From an uncultured Collinsella sp. (GTDB taxonomy: Bacteria > Actinomycetota > Coriobacteriia > Coriobacteriales > Coriobacteriaceae), in NCBI GenBank assembly GCA_900551665.1, contig URWW01000010.1, positions 1 to 51,912 on the forward strand: DNA of 51,912 nt, given 5' to 3'. A program made the translations under genes and the position numbers. A model generated the notes under the pieces. The model was not told the DNA's origin. It searched no databases and saw nothing but the letters and a program-made list of their open reading frames with translations. Shown one piece after another: positions 24,689 through 32,272 of this stretch (its first letter is position 1; every line of letters starts with the position of its first letter).

Positions 24689-24809
24689 GCGCCCTGCGGC
24701 GGGCATACAAGGCCCGTCGCGAGTTCCGTACGAGCCGGAGAGCCCAGTGGGCTCTCCGTGCGAGCAGGACTGTCCGAGCAGCGGGTCTTGTATGCCCGCC
24801 GCAGGGCGC
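24689..24809. repeat. 121-nt nested inverted repeat between maf and the P1-peptidase gene
   Basis: The outer arms 24689-24716 and 24782-24809 are reverse complements at 27 of 28 positions, the exception being a G-U-type change. Between them lies a second perfect palindrome, GGAGAGCCC-AGT-GGGCTCTCC (24737-24757). The whole can fold as a long stem with an inner hairpin on either strand. There is no T-tract and no similarity to the other repeats in this window. Confidence 0.75.
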
Positions 24810-24812
24810 GCG

Positions 24813-25367
24813 TTAGGCTCGTGACAGCGCGCGGACGACCTTGGCGATGGGGAGGCCGACGACGTTGTAGAAGTCGCCGTCGATCTTCTCGACGAGCATA
24901 CGGCCGTGTTGGCCTTGGATGCCGTAGGCACCGGCCTTGTCCATGGGTTCGCCTGTTGCAACGTACGCGTCGATCTCGTCGTGCGTGAGCTCGTAAAACG
25001 TGACGTCGGTTATGTCGACAAAGGATTCGGCACTCCCGTCGAGCACGATGCAGACCCCGGTGGCGACTTGGTGTGTTTTGCCGGAGAGGGCGTGGAGCAT
25101 GCGGCGCGCATCGGCTTCGTCTGTCGGTTTGCCGAGCAGCTCTCCGTCGAGGGCGACGATGGTATCGGCTGCCACGACCGGCTCGCCTTCCTTGGCATGT
25201 TCTTTTGCCACCGCCGCGGCCTTGGCGCGGGCCAGGCGCTCGACCAGGTTGAACGGGCCTTCGTCTGGAAGAGCGGTCTCATCGATGTTTGCGGGTATGA
25301 CGCGGGTGTCGAAACCCGCCTCACGCATCAACTCGATGCGGCGTGGCGATTGGGAGGCGAGGATCAC
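24813..25367 (-). CDS. maf: Maf-family nucleotide pyrophosphatase
   Basis: This 184-aa protein hydrolyses non-canonical or pyrimidine nucleoside triphosphates (dTTP/UTP) in the Maf/YhdE family. It shows the N-terminal LASQSPRRIELM, the catalytic ADTIVALDGELLGKP block and GKTHQVATGV. The GTG at 25367 overlaps the TGA of the upstream PfpI-like gene by four bases (GTGA), so the two are translationally coupled. A longer frame upstream is just the overlap with that gene. Family members protect the nucleotide pool and have been linked to septum formation. Confidence 0.92.
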   Translation of the reverse strand: MILASQSPRRIELMREAGFDTRVIPANIDETALPDEGPFNLVERLARAKAAAVAKEHAKEGEPVVAADTIVALDGELLGKPTDEADARRMLHALSGKTHQVATGVCIVLDGSAESFVDITDVTFYELTHDEIDAYVATGEPMDKAGAYGIQGQHGRMLVEKIDGDFYNVVGLPIAKVVRALSRA

Positions 25368-25909
25368 AGCTGGATACCGTCCTTCACCTTCTCGACGGCG
25401 ACCTCGCCTGCGATGTCGTTCAGGATGGCGAGGGCGAAGGGCAGAGCCTGGCCCATGCCGGAGGCGGTGATCACGTTGCCGTCGACCACCACGGTGCGGT
25501 CCCCTGCGAAGGAGCCCGCGGGGAAGGCGGTTTCGAAGCCGGGGAAGCACGTGGCCTTGTGACCCTCGAGTACGCCGAGTTCCGCCAGGATGAAGGGCGC
25601 GGCGCAGATGGCGGCGACGTGCTTGGTGGCGGCGAACTCGCGCACCAGCTCGCAGACGCGCTCGTCGGCGCGAAGGTTGGTGGCGCCGGGCAGGCCGCCG
25701 GGCAGCACGACGTAGTCGTATTCGGAGAAATCGACCTCGTCGAACGTGACGTCGCATGTGACGGGGATCTGCTGGGAGGTCACGACGTCGCGCGTATCCA
25801 TGATGGAGACGAGGGCGGTGTGGATGCCTCCGCGACGCAGGACATCGACGACGGTCAGGCATTCGATGGTCTCAAAACCATCGGCGGCAAGTACGGCAAC
25901 TCCGGCCAT
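25364..25909 (-). CDS. DJ-1/PfpI (ThiJ) family protein
   Basis: This 181-aa protein has the DJ-1 fold: early GFETIECLTVVDVLRRGG, PGGLPGATNLR, and the nucleophile-elbow Cys in AAICAAPFILAE. The length and the CAAP elbow match the DJ-1/YajL branch, associated with oxidative-stress protection, rather than the PfpI protease branch. The ATG at 25909 follows GAGGA; an ATG five codons earlier is possible. It is coupled to maf by a 4-nt overlap. It may be co-transcribed with the frameshifted methyltransferase gene 71 bp upstream. Confidence 0.88.
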   Translation of the reverse strand: MAGVAVLAADGFETIECLTVVDVLRRGGIHTALVSIMDTRDVVTSQQIPVTCDVTFDEVDFSEYDYVVLPGGLPGATNLRADERVCELVREFAATKHVAAICAAPFILAELGVLEGHKATCFPGFETAFPAGSFAGDRTVVVDGNVITASGMGQALPFALAILNDIAGEVAVEKVKDGIQL

Positions 25910-25980
25910 GGCAAATCCTCTCATTTGGATGCAGCGATGCCGGAGTTATACCCGATTCGTCCTTGTGAGTATCAGCCGCT

Positions 25981-27289
25981 TTACGCGCGGGTGAGCCTGA
26001 CGACCGTCTCGCAGTGGAAGGTCTGTGGGAACAAGTCGACGGGAGTGGCCCAGACGGGGCGGAAGGTCCCCTCCTCCACAAAGCGGCGCAGGTCGCGGGC
26101 GAGGGTGGCGGGGTCGCAGGAAACGTAGGCCACATCGCGTGCGCTCGTCGACGCAATGAGGTCGATGGCCTCGGGCGCCAGGCCCGCGCGCGGCGGGTCC
26201 ACCACGAGCACATCGGCGTCCTCATCGGGGAACTCGCGCACGGCGTCACCACCGATCACGTCGACGTTGGTGAGGTTGGCGATATCGAGGTTGCGGCGCA
26301 GGTCGCGCACGGCCGGTCCGTAGGACTCGACGGCGCTCACGAAGTCGCAGCGGCGCGCGAGCGGCAACGTGAAGGTGCCGGCGCCGCAATACAGGTCGAT
26401 GCCGAACTCGTCGGGTTGAGGGTCGAGCGCCTCCATGACGAGGTCGATGAGTATCTCGGCGGCTTTGGTGTTCACCTGGAAGAACGACGGGGCGGACAGG
26501 CGCATGTTCTCCGCACCGATCTTCTCGGTCCAGGAGCCCTCACCGGCAAGAGCCTCGACGCCGGCGACGCGGCGAGCTCGCTTCTCGCCCTTGGACATGA
26601 CACGCACCACGCTCGTCGCACGCACGGCGTCGCTCAGCACCCGTGAGACCTGGGCGCGCGGGAAGGCCCCCGTGGGGGTCCACAGCGCTATCTCGAGAGC
26701 GCCGGTGCGGCGACTCGAGCGGATGCCGACGCGCTCGAGCTCGAGGTCACGCGAGTTGCCGAGGAAGCCGAGTGCGCCCGTCACGGCCTTGATGGCCTTG
26801 GCATGTTTTTTGTCGAACAGCGGGCAAGAATCGACTTTGATGACCTGGCTCGCGCCCGTGCATGCCAAGACGGAACTTGCCGCCCTCGCGCACCGGTGCG
26901 AGCTCGACTTTATTGCGATACCCCCAGGGCTCCTTGGTGTGGCGAATGGGGCGCATGAGCTCGGCGACCTCATCGGGGGAGAACTTGCCGATACGTGTGA
27001 GGGCGCTGCGCAGGTTCTCTTCTTTGGCTGCGAGTTGGGACTCATGCGAGAGGCCGCCCCAGGGGCAACCGCCGCAGATACCGATGAAGGGGCAGGGTGC
27101 CTGGACGCGATCGGCGGAGGGCTCCAAAACTTCTTCGACCACCGCACGTGAGAAGGAAGGCCCGTCATCGGTGATGCGGGCCTCGACGGTATCGCCGATC
27201 AGGCCACCGGAGACGAAAACGGCTTTGCCCTCGTCCGTTCGGGCGAGGCCGTCCGGTCCGTATGTCATAGTGTCGATGGTGAGCCTCAT
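25981..27289 (-). pseudogene. rlmD: RlmD/RumA-type 23S rRNA (uracil-5-)-methyltransferase, interrupted by a frameshift
   Basis: The N-terminal part (27289 down to about 26858) has a TRAM domain and iron-sulfur cysteines in CPFIGICGGCPWGG. The C-terminal part (about 26856 to 25981) is in another frame and supplies SCPLFDKKHAK (fourth Cys), the SAM motif IDLYCGAGTFTLPLA, DPPRAGL, and the nucleophile in YVSCDPATLARDL. Both halves look intact and match the family over their lengths. The break is at about 26851-26858 in a GC-rich stretch (GGGCGCGAG on the coding strand). Spacing to the fourth Cys, compared with E. coli RlmD, suggests net loss of about five bases rather than a one-base insertion. 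Sequencing error, true inactivation and programmed shifting remain open. Confidence 0.85.
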
Positions 27290-27526
27290 GGCGCCTCCCG
27301 TGCCTGTTCAATTGGGGACGTATGATCGTTGGGACCGTTCGCCGCGGTGTGCGGCCCAGTCGTTTCCAGTATCGCAGGCCATGCGTGCGAATGTGCGGGT
27401 CACCTGCGAATTCCTCGTCGTTATACATAAAGAAAGCCGCATTACGCGCGGCTTGTCACCATCGTCCGACAACACTTTTTCGAAGTCAAGACTGGTATCG
27501 CAAATCGCATGCCCTATGATGAAGGT
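27290..27526. other. Intergenic region upstream of the putative 6S RNA
   Basis: No gene is supported. It holds a partial GGGGAC repeat (27306-27336) and a small hairpin, AAGCCGC / GCGGCTT (27434-27440 with 27448-27454). On the minus strand that hairpin is followed by TCTTTAT, so it could end a minus-strand transcript, but no minus-strand gene lies upstream of it. A TATGAT (27515-27520) at the right end is the likely -10 of the ncRNA. Confidence 0.4.
27306..27336. repeat. GGGGAC-core repeat, truncated copy R6
   Basis: GTTCAATTGGGGACGTA matches the left half of R1/R2, but the expected right stem arm is not recognisable. It lies just upstream of the frameshifted methyltransferase gene start. 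Confidence 0.5.
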
Positions 27527-27696
27527 GTTCCGCCCCCCGCGGAGCAACTGGGTGAACCGTCGCGTTTATTTAGGGAGCCCGAGAAGTCGAGCGCAGTACA
27601 GGAATCCTTCGTTGTTAAGGAAGCTGGAACCGAGCGATGAGGGCACCCACCTTGCAGAGGTGGGTTCATTTTCGTGAAGTGGGGGGCGGTTTTCTT
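27527..27696 (+). ncRNA. ssrS: Putative 6S RNA
   Basis: A transcript of about 165 nt is predicted. A -10 TATGAT lies at 27515-27520. The 5' CCGCCCCCC (27530-27538) pairs perfectly with the 3' GGGGGGCGG (27681-27689), followed by TTTTCTT. Inside the closing stem are a small hairpin (TCCTT/AAGGA near 27606-27622) and a strong 3'-side hairpin, ACCCACCT / AGGTGGGT (27645-27652 with 27658-27665), in the context GGGCACCCACCT...GGTGGGTTC. From memory that context is common at the 3' side of 6S RNAs. Long closing stem, internal bubble and position beside a tRNA fit RNA-polymerase-binding 6S RNA. No good ORF shares the region. Recognition is by eye; a covariance-model search would decide. Confidence 0.55.
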
Positions 27697-27782
27697 GTAT
27701 CGCGCCAACGCGTGCGGTTCGGCGCGACGCGGTGCGTGCGCCGTGTTCGCGTTGCGATGAGAAATTCTTCGCCATTTTGCCG

Positions 27783-27810
27783 TTGACACCGCGCGCATGG
27801 TTGCTAGAAT
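27783..27810 (+). promoter_or_regulatory. tRNA-Ala promoter
   Basis: TTGACA (27783-27788) and TAGAAT (27805-27810) with a 16-nt spacer, placed 13 nt before the tRNA 5' end. Confidence 0.85.
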
Positions 27811-27823
27811 GTTCACTTGTCCT

Positions 27824-27899
27824 GGGGACGTAGCTCAGCTGGGAGAGCGCCTCGGTCGCATCGAGGAGGTCGAGGGTTCGATCCCCTTCGTCTCCACCA
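27824..27899 (+). tRNA. tRNA-Ala (anticodon CGC)
   Basis: A 76-nt cloverleaf with acceptor stem GGGGACG/CGTCTCC, anticodon stem CCTCG/CGAGG and loop GTCGCAT giving anticodon CGC (reads GCG), T-loop TTCGATC, discriminator A and encoded CCA. Confidence 0.93.
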
Positions 27900-27913
27900 C
27901 AGGATTTTGATTA

Positions 27914-27936
27914 GGCTCCGGTAACGGGGCCTTTTT
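27914..27936 (+). terminator. Terminator after tRNA-Ala
   Basis: GGCTCCG / CGGGGCC stem (one G-U) with GTAA loop and TTTTT. Confidence 0.8.
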
Positions 27937-28004
27937 CATATCGGTCGAAGGCGCCCACTTTTTGGTCGCTTCAGTTGTATTTGGATGTACGGTGCGACTT
28001 TGCG

Positions 28005-28042
28005 CCATGTGTAAAACGCACCCGTCCCCAAATTACACATGG
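28005..28042. repeat. GGGGAC-core hairpin repeat, copy R4 (minus orientation)
   Basis: CCATGTGTAA (28005-28014) and TTACACATGG (28033-28042) form a perfect 10-bp stem. Read on the minus strand the apex is TTTGGGGACGGGTGCGTT, nearly identical to R5. It ends directly at the SD (GGGAAGG) of the radical SAM gene. Confidence 0.75.
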
Positions 28043-28056
28043 GAAGGACGCACACC

Positions 28057-29001
28057 ATGGCGAACCTGCTCGAAACCGCTTCGCTCGGTCATTGCGAGCT
28101 TTGCCCGCGTCGCTGCGGGGCGAATCGCCTGGCGGGGGCGCGTGGCGTGTGCGGGGCGGACGACTCTCTCAAGATCGCCCGTGCGGCACTGCATTATTGG
28201 GAGGAGCCGCCCATTTCCGGCGAGCGCGGGTCGGGCACGATCTTCTTTTCCGCCTGCCCCCTCAAATGTGTGTACTGCCAGAACCATGAGATCTCGACAG
28301 GTGGATTTGGCATCGAAGTCGCGCCCGGACGCTTGGTCGAGATCATGCTCGAGCTCCAGGAGCAGGGGGCGCACAACATCAACCTCGTCACCGCGACGCA
28401 TTACGCGCACCTCCTGCCCGATGCGATCGGCGAGGCGCGCCGAAGGGGCCTGTCGATTCCCATCGTCTACAACACGAGCGGCTACGAGCGCGAGGGGGCC
28501 GTCGCCGAGCTTGCCGACTTGGTCGACGTCTGGCTCGTGGATTACAAATACGCCGACGCCGACTTGGGCCGCGCGCTGTCCCATGTCGTCGATTATCCCG
28601 AGACGGCGGCGCGTGCCCTGTCTCGCATGTGCGCGGCGGTTGCCGCCCGCGGGGGAGAGCTCGTAGATGCGGACGGCATGATGCGGCGCGGCGTGATCGT
28701 GCGCCACCTGGTGCTTCCCGATCACGCGGATGATTCGTGTCGCGTGCTCGATCGTATTTGGGAAGTGGCCGGCGATGTGCCGATTTCTGTTATGAACCAG
28801 TACACGCCGAATGAGCGGATGCGCGCATCGGGCGGGGAGCTTTCTCGCGCGGTTACGGAAGACGAATACGAGTTCGTGCTCGACCATGCCGACGATGTGG
28901 GGTTCACGCAGATGTTCTGGCAGGAGGGCGGTGCGGTGGACGAGAGCTTCACGCCCGCGTTCGACACCACGGGTGTGCTGCGCTCGGCGTCTGCAGGCTA
29001 G
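28057..29001 (+). CDS. PflX-like radical SAM protein
   Basis: This 314-aa radical SAM enzyme has the cluster motif C67-x3-C71-x2-C74 (SACPLKCVYCQ). An additional N-terminal cysteine set (C13, C16, C20, C32; CELCPRRCGANR and GVCG) could bind a second cluster. The layout and length match COG1313 (PflX), a pyruvate-formate-lyase-activase homologue of unknown substrate. The ATG at 28057 has GGGAAGG at the right distance; an ATG six codons upstream lies inside repeat R4. It is cytosolic and apparently monocistronic, followed after 90 bp by a small membrane protein. No glycyl-radical enzyme gene is visible in the window as partner. Confidence 0.85.
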   Translation: MANLLETASLGHCELCPRRCGANRLAGARGVCGADDSLKIARAALHYWEEPPISGERGSGTIFFSACPLKCVYCQNHEISTGGFGIEVAPGRLVEIMLELQEQGAHNINLVTATHYAHLLPDAIGEARRRGLSIPIVYNTSGYEREGAVAELADLVDVWLVDYKYADADLGRALSHVVDYPETAARALSRMCAAVAARGGELVDADGMMRRGVIVRHLVLPDHADDSCRVLDRIWEVAGDVPISVMNQYTPNERMRASGGELSRAVTEDEYEFVLDHADDVGFTQMFWQEGGAVDESFTPAFDTTGVLRSASAG

Positions 29002-29091
29002 GGGTGCGAACGGGTATACTGCAACCCATCCATACATGCATGAGGGGCGTGCGGCGCGGTCGCCTGCCCTTGATATCAGGAGGAATCCGCT

Positions 29092-29502
29092 ATGGCCGAC
29101 CAAACTGCCACGCCGCTGACGGACGAGGAGCGCGAGGAGCTCGAGGCCCTGCGCGCCGAGAAGGCGCGCCGCGCTGAGGAGGAGCGCGCTCGCGTGGAGC
29201 GCGAGGAGCTCGAGGCCCTGCGTGCAGAGCAGGAGCGCGTCGATGCCGAGATCTTGGCTGAGCGCGCCGCCGAGGAGCGCGCTGCCAGGAAGGTATCCGC
29301 GGCCAAGGGTGCTTCGTCCCGTCCGGCGCCTCAGCCCGCGCCCACGTCCAGTCCCAAGGAGAAGACCTTCGGCGAGCGCATGGTGACCTCCAGCACCGTG
29401 GATGACGATGGCATTCCCACCATGCCCGTCGCGCAGAAGATCATCATCGCCGTCGCCCTCGTCGCCGTGGTCGCTTTCATCATTTACACCGCCACGCGCT
29501 AG
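29092..29502 (+). CDS. Small tail-anchored coiled-coil protein
   Basis: This 136-aa protein has a long Glu/Arg/Ala-rich heptad region (about 8-65, including the repeated block REELEALRAE), a Ser/Pro linker, and a single C-terminal TM helix (about 115-132; KIIIAVALVAVVAFIIYTAT). It has no N-terminal signal, so the coiled coil faces the cytoplasm with a tail anchor in the membrane. The ATG at 29092 follows AGGAGGA. No family is recognised. It lies between the PflX-like gene and pncB. Confidence 0.7.
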   Translation: MADQTATPLTDEEREELEALRAEKARRAEEERARVEREELEALRAEQERVDAEILAERAAEERAARKVSAAKGASSRPAPQPAPTSSPKEKTFGERMVTSSTVDDDGIPTMPVAQKIIIAVALVAVVAFIIYTATR

Positions 29503-29582
29503 CCGCCATCGATGCTTCCGGTTCTGCCGCGTCGCGTACGAATCTCGGCGCGGCGCACGTCATTTCGGAAAGGGGCCTTCCC

Positions 29583-31091
29583 GTGGCTTTGACCGATGTC
29601 ACGCGTCCAACCGACGCGTCCATGAACACCGACTTATATGAGTTGACTATGGCCCAAGGGCTGTGGGAGAACGATAAGACCGAGGAGCAGGGGTGCTTCA
29701 CGGCGTTCTTCCGGGAGGCGCCGTTCGGCAACTCCTATGCGGTCATGTGCGGCACCGCCGAACTCGGGGAGTTCGTCGAGAACTTCCGTTTCACCGAGGA
29801 GGACATCGCCTATCTCTCCGAGCTCGAGGCGCCTGGCGGCGGCTTGCTGTTCAAATCGGGATTCCTGCGATTCCTCGCCGATTTCCGTCCCCGGGTGGAT
29901 ATCGACGCGATTCCCGAGGGTGAGTTGGTGTTCGCACGCGAGCCGATGGTTCGCGTGACGGGCCCCATGCTCGATTGCCAGCTCTTGGAGACGGCGCTGC
30001 TCAACATCATCGGCTTCCAGACGCTTGTGGCCACCAAGACCGCGCGGGTGGTGCAGGCGGCGCAGGGCCGCCCGGTTGCGGAGTTCGGCTTGCGCCGCGC
30101 CCAGGGTCCCGACGGTGGCGTCGCGGTCGCGCGCGCGAGTTACGTTGCAGGATGCGCTTCGACCTCGAACGTCCTTGCGGGGCGTCGCTACGGCATCCCC
30201 GTTTCGGGAACGCACGCGCACAGCTGGGTCCTGAGCTTCCCGACTGAGCTCGAGGCCTTCCGCGCGTTCGCGAAGAGCTCCCCCAAGAACTGCACACTGC
30301 TCGTCGACACCTATGACGTGCGCGAGGGCGTCGAGAACGCCATCACGGTGGCGCGCGAGATGGAGGCCTCCGGCGAGCGCCTCTCCGGCATCCGCATCGA
30401 TTCGGGCGACCTGGCGAAGCTCTCCGCCTACGCGCGCCGCCGCTTCGATGAGGAGGGCCTCGACTACGTGAAGATCGTCGTGTCGAACGATCTCGACGAG
30501 CATACGATCAGCTCCCTGTTGGGCCAGGGCGCTCCGGTCGATGCATTCGGCGTGGGCACCAAGTTGGCCACCTGCTACGACCAGCCCGCGCTCGGGTGCG
30601 TGTACAAGCTCTCGGCGCGCCGCGATGGCGCCTCGGAAGCCTGGACGCCCGTCATGAAGTTTTCCGAGCAGCCCTACAAGCGCACGATCCCCGGCGTTCA
30701 GCAGGTGCGCCGTTACGTCGACAGGACGGGGAGTCCCGTGTGCGACATGATTTGGGACGAGTCCTCCCAGCCCGGCGATGGGGCGTTCGGTCACACGCTC
30801 GTGGCGGTGAACGACGCGGCGTTGGTGACCGATGTGTCGGGATTCAGTTTCCGGGAGTTGCTGGAGCCGGTCGTGCGCGAGGGCTCCGCGGTCGCCCCGC
30901 GCGAGAACATCGAGCTCGCCCGCGCCCGTTGCGCCGCATCTCTCGCTTCGCTCGATGACGCGTACAAGCGCTTTTTGTATCCGCAATCCTACGTGGTGGG
31001 CATGGAGCGCGGCCTCGCCGCGCTGCGCGACGGCCTTGTGCGCGAGCGCATGGCCGCCACGTCCTCCGTACTTCCCTGGAAGGCAAAATGA
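29583..31091 (+). CDS. pncB: Nicotinate phosphoribosyltransferase
   Basis: This 502-aa protein converts nicotinate and PRPP to nicotinate mononucleotide in NAD salvage. It shows the start TDLYELTMAQGLWE, EFGLRRAQGPDGG, SGTHAHSWVLSF with the catalytic-region His, and RIDSGDLAKLS plus GVGTKLATC for phosphate binding. The GTG at 29583 follows AAAGGGG; an internal ATG 13 codons later is a weaker choice. It overlaps proB by four bases (ATGA), so the two are translationally coupled. The nadE fragment at the left edge would act two steps later in the same pathway. Confidence 0.94.
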   Translation: MALTDVTRPTDASMNTDLYELTMAQGLWENDKTEEQGCFTAFFREAPFGNSYAVMCGTAELGEFVENFRFTEEDIAYLSELEAPGGGLLFKSGFLRFLADFRPRVDIDAIPEGELVFAREPMVRVTGPMLDCQLLETALLNIIGFQTLVATKTARVVQAAQGRPVAEFGLRRAQGPDGGVAVARASYVAGCASTSNVLAGRRYGIPVSGTHAHSWVLSFPTELEAFRAFAKSSPKNCTLLVDTYDVREGVENAITVAREMEASGERLSGIRIDSGDLAKLSAYARRRFDEEGLDYVKIVVSNDLDEHTISSLLGQGAPVDAFGVGTKLATCYDQPALGCVYKLSARRDGASEAWTPVMKFSEQPYKRTIPGVQQVRRYVDRTGSPVCDMIWDESSQPGDGAFGHTLVAVNDAALVTDVSGFSFRELLEPVVREGSAVAPRENIELARARCAASLASLDDAYKRFLYPQSYVVGMERGLAALRDGLVRERMAATSSVLPWKAK

Positions 31092-32209
31092 TGAACGAAC
31101 GCAAGATCATGGTGGTGAAGATCGGTTCCTCCACGCTGGTGGAGGCGGGCGAGATTCGCCGTGATTTCATAGCGTCCCTCGCAGCGCAGGCCCGCGATCT
31201 GCGTGATGCCGGCTGGGACCTCGTGGTGGTGAGCTCGGGCGCGATCGCTTGCGGCGCTCCCTTGCTTGGATTCGATAAGCGCCCGACCGACATGCCGAGC
31301 CTGCAGGCCTGCGCTTCGGTGGGGCAGTGCGTGCTGTCCGCCGTGTACGATGAGGAGTTTCGCGCCGTCGACATGCTGACGTCGCTGGTGCTGCTCACGC
31401 GCAGCGACACCGCTCGCCGCTCATCCTATCTGCACGCCCGCGATGCGCTCACGCGCCTGCTCGAACTGGGCGTGGTGCCCGTGGTGAACGAGAACGACAC
31501 CACCGCCGTCGACGAGATCAAGTTCGGCGATAACGACACACTCGCCGCCCTTGTGAGCTGCCTGGTCTCCGCTGATCTGTGCGTGACGCTTTCCGACATC
31601 GACGGCCTGTACACGGCCAATCCCTCGCTCGATCCGAATGCCGAGTTCATTCCGCTCGTGGACAAGATCGACGCCGCGATCATCGGTTCCGCCGGCGACT
31701 CCACCACCTCGATCGGCACGGGCGGCATGATCACCAAGATCCGCAGTTGCCGCATCCTCATGACGGCCGGCATTGAGAGCGTCATCTGCTCGGGTGCGGA
31801 GGAGCGCCCGCTGGTGCGTCTCGCGATGGGTGAACAGGTTGGCACGCGGTTCGTTCCGCCCGCGGGCCGCTTGGAGATCGCGCCCCGTAAATTGTGGATC
31901 GCGCTGGGAGATTCGGCTCACGGTGCGGTGACGGTCGACGCCGGCGCCGCCAGGGCTCTGGTCGATGGCGGCGGGTCGCTGCTGCCGGTGGGTATCAAGG
32001 CCGTCGATGGCGACTTTTCCGCAGGCGATATCCTTGACGTCCGCGATGCGGATGGGTTTGTGCTCGCCCGCGGCATCGCCGAGGCCGACCGGGATGTGCT
32101 CGAGCTCGCCGCGGGCCGTCGTCAGGAGGACATCGCCGGCAATCGCCTGCTCGTCGCGCTCGCAGATAAGCCCGCCATCCACCGTGACAACCTGATCGTA
32201 TTCGCGTAG
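31088..32209 (+). CDS. proB: Glutamate 5-kinase
   Basis: This 373-aa protein catalyses the first step of proline synthesis, phosphorylating glutamate on its gamma-carboxyl. It has an N-terminal amino-acid-kinase domain (KIGSSTL, VVSSGAIACG, VNENDTTAVDEIKFGDND, LSDIDGLYTANP) and a C-terminal PUA domain (about 275-370), as in long ProB. Two ATGs are possible: 31088 overlaps the pncB stop, and 31091 is better spaced from GGAAGG. proA follows after a 63-bp gap that contains repeat R5. Feedback inhibition by proline would be expected from the family. Confidence 0.95.
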   Translation: MMNERKIMVVKIGSSTLVEAGEIRRDFIASLAAQARDLRDAGWDLVVVSSGAIACGAPLLGFDKRPTDMPSLQACASVGQCVLSAVYDEEFRAVDMLTSLVLLTRSDTARRSSYLHARDALTRLLELGVVPVVNENDTTAVDEIKFGDNDTLAALVSCLVSADLCVTLSDIDGLYTANPSLDPNAEFIPLVDKIDAAIIGSAGDSTTSIGTGGMITKIRSCRILMTAGIESVICSGAEERPLVRLAMGEQVGTRFVPPAGRLEIAPRKLWIALGDSAHGAVTVDAGAARALVDGGGSLLPVGIKAVDGDFSAGDILDVRDADGFVLARGIAEADRDVLELAAGRRQEDIAGNRLLVALADKPAIHRDNLIVFA

Positions 32210-32223
32210 CGCCGCGGCCTGCC

Positions 32224-32261
32224 CGATGTGCAATTGGGGACGGGTGCATTTTACACACGTG
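32224..32261. repeat. GGGGAC-core repeat, copy R5 (plus orientation)
   Basis: ATGTGCAATTGGGGACGGGT then GCATTTTACACACGTG resembles R4 read on the minus strand, with a weaker stem (TGTG/CACA plus AA/TT). It fills the proB-proA gap and ends against the proA SD (GTGAGGAG). Confidence 0.7.
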
Positions 32262-32272
32262 AGGAGTTCGCC

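Noticed and set aside
27434..27461. Minus-strand terminator in the gap before the ncRNA
   Set aside because: It has stem and T-run, but no minus-strand gene lies upstream of it; left as a note only.
27514..27816. 100-aa minus-strand frame in the tRNA-Ala upstream region
   Set aside because: Overlaps the palindromic ncRNA candidate and the tRNA promoter; no SD and no recognisable protein.
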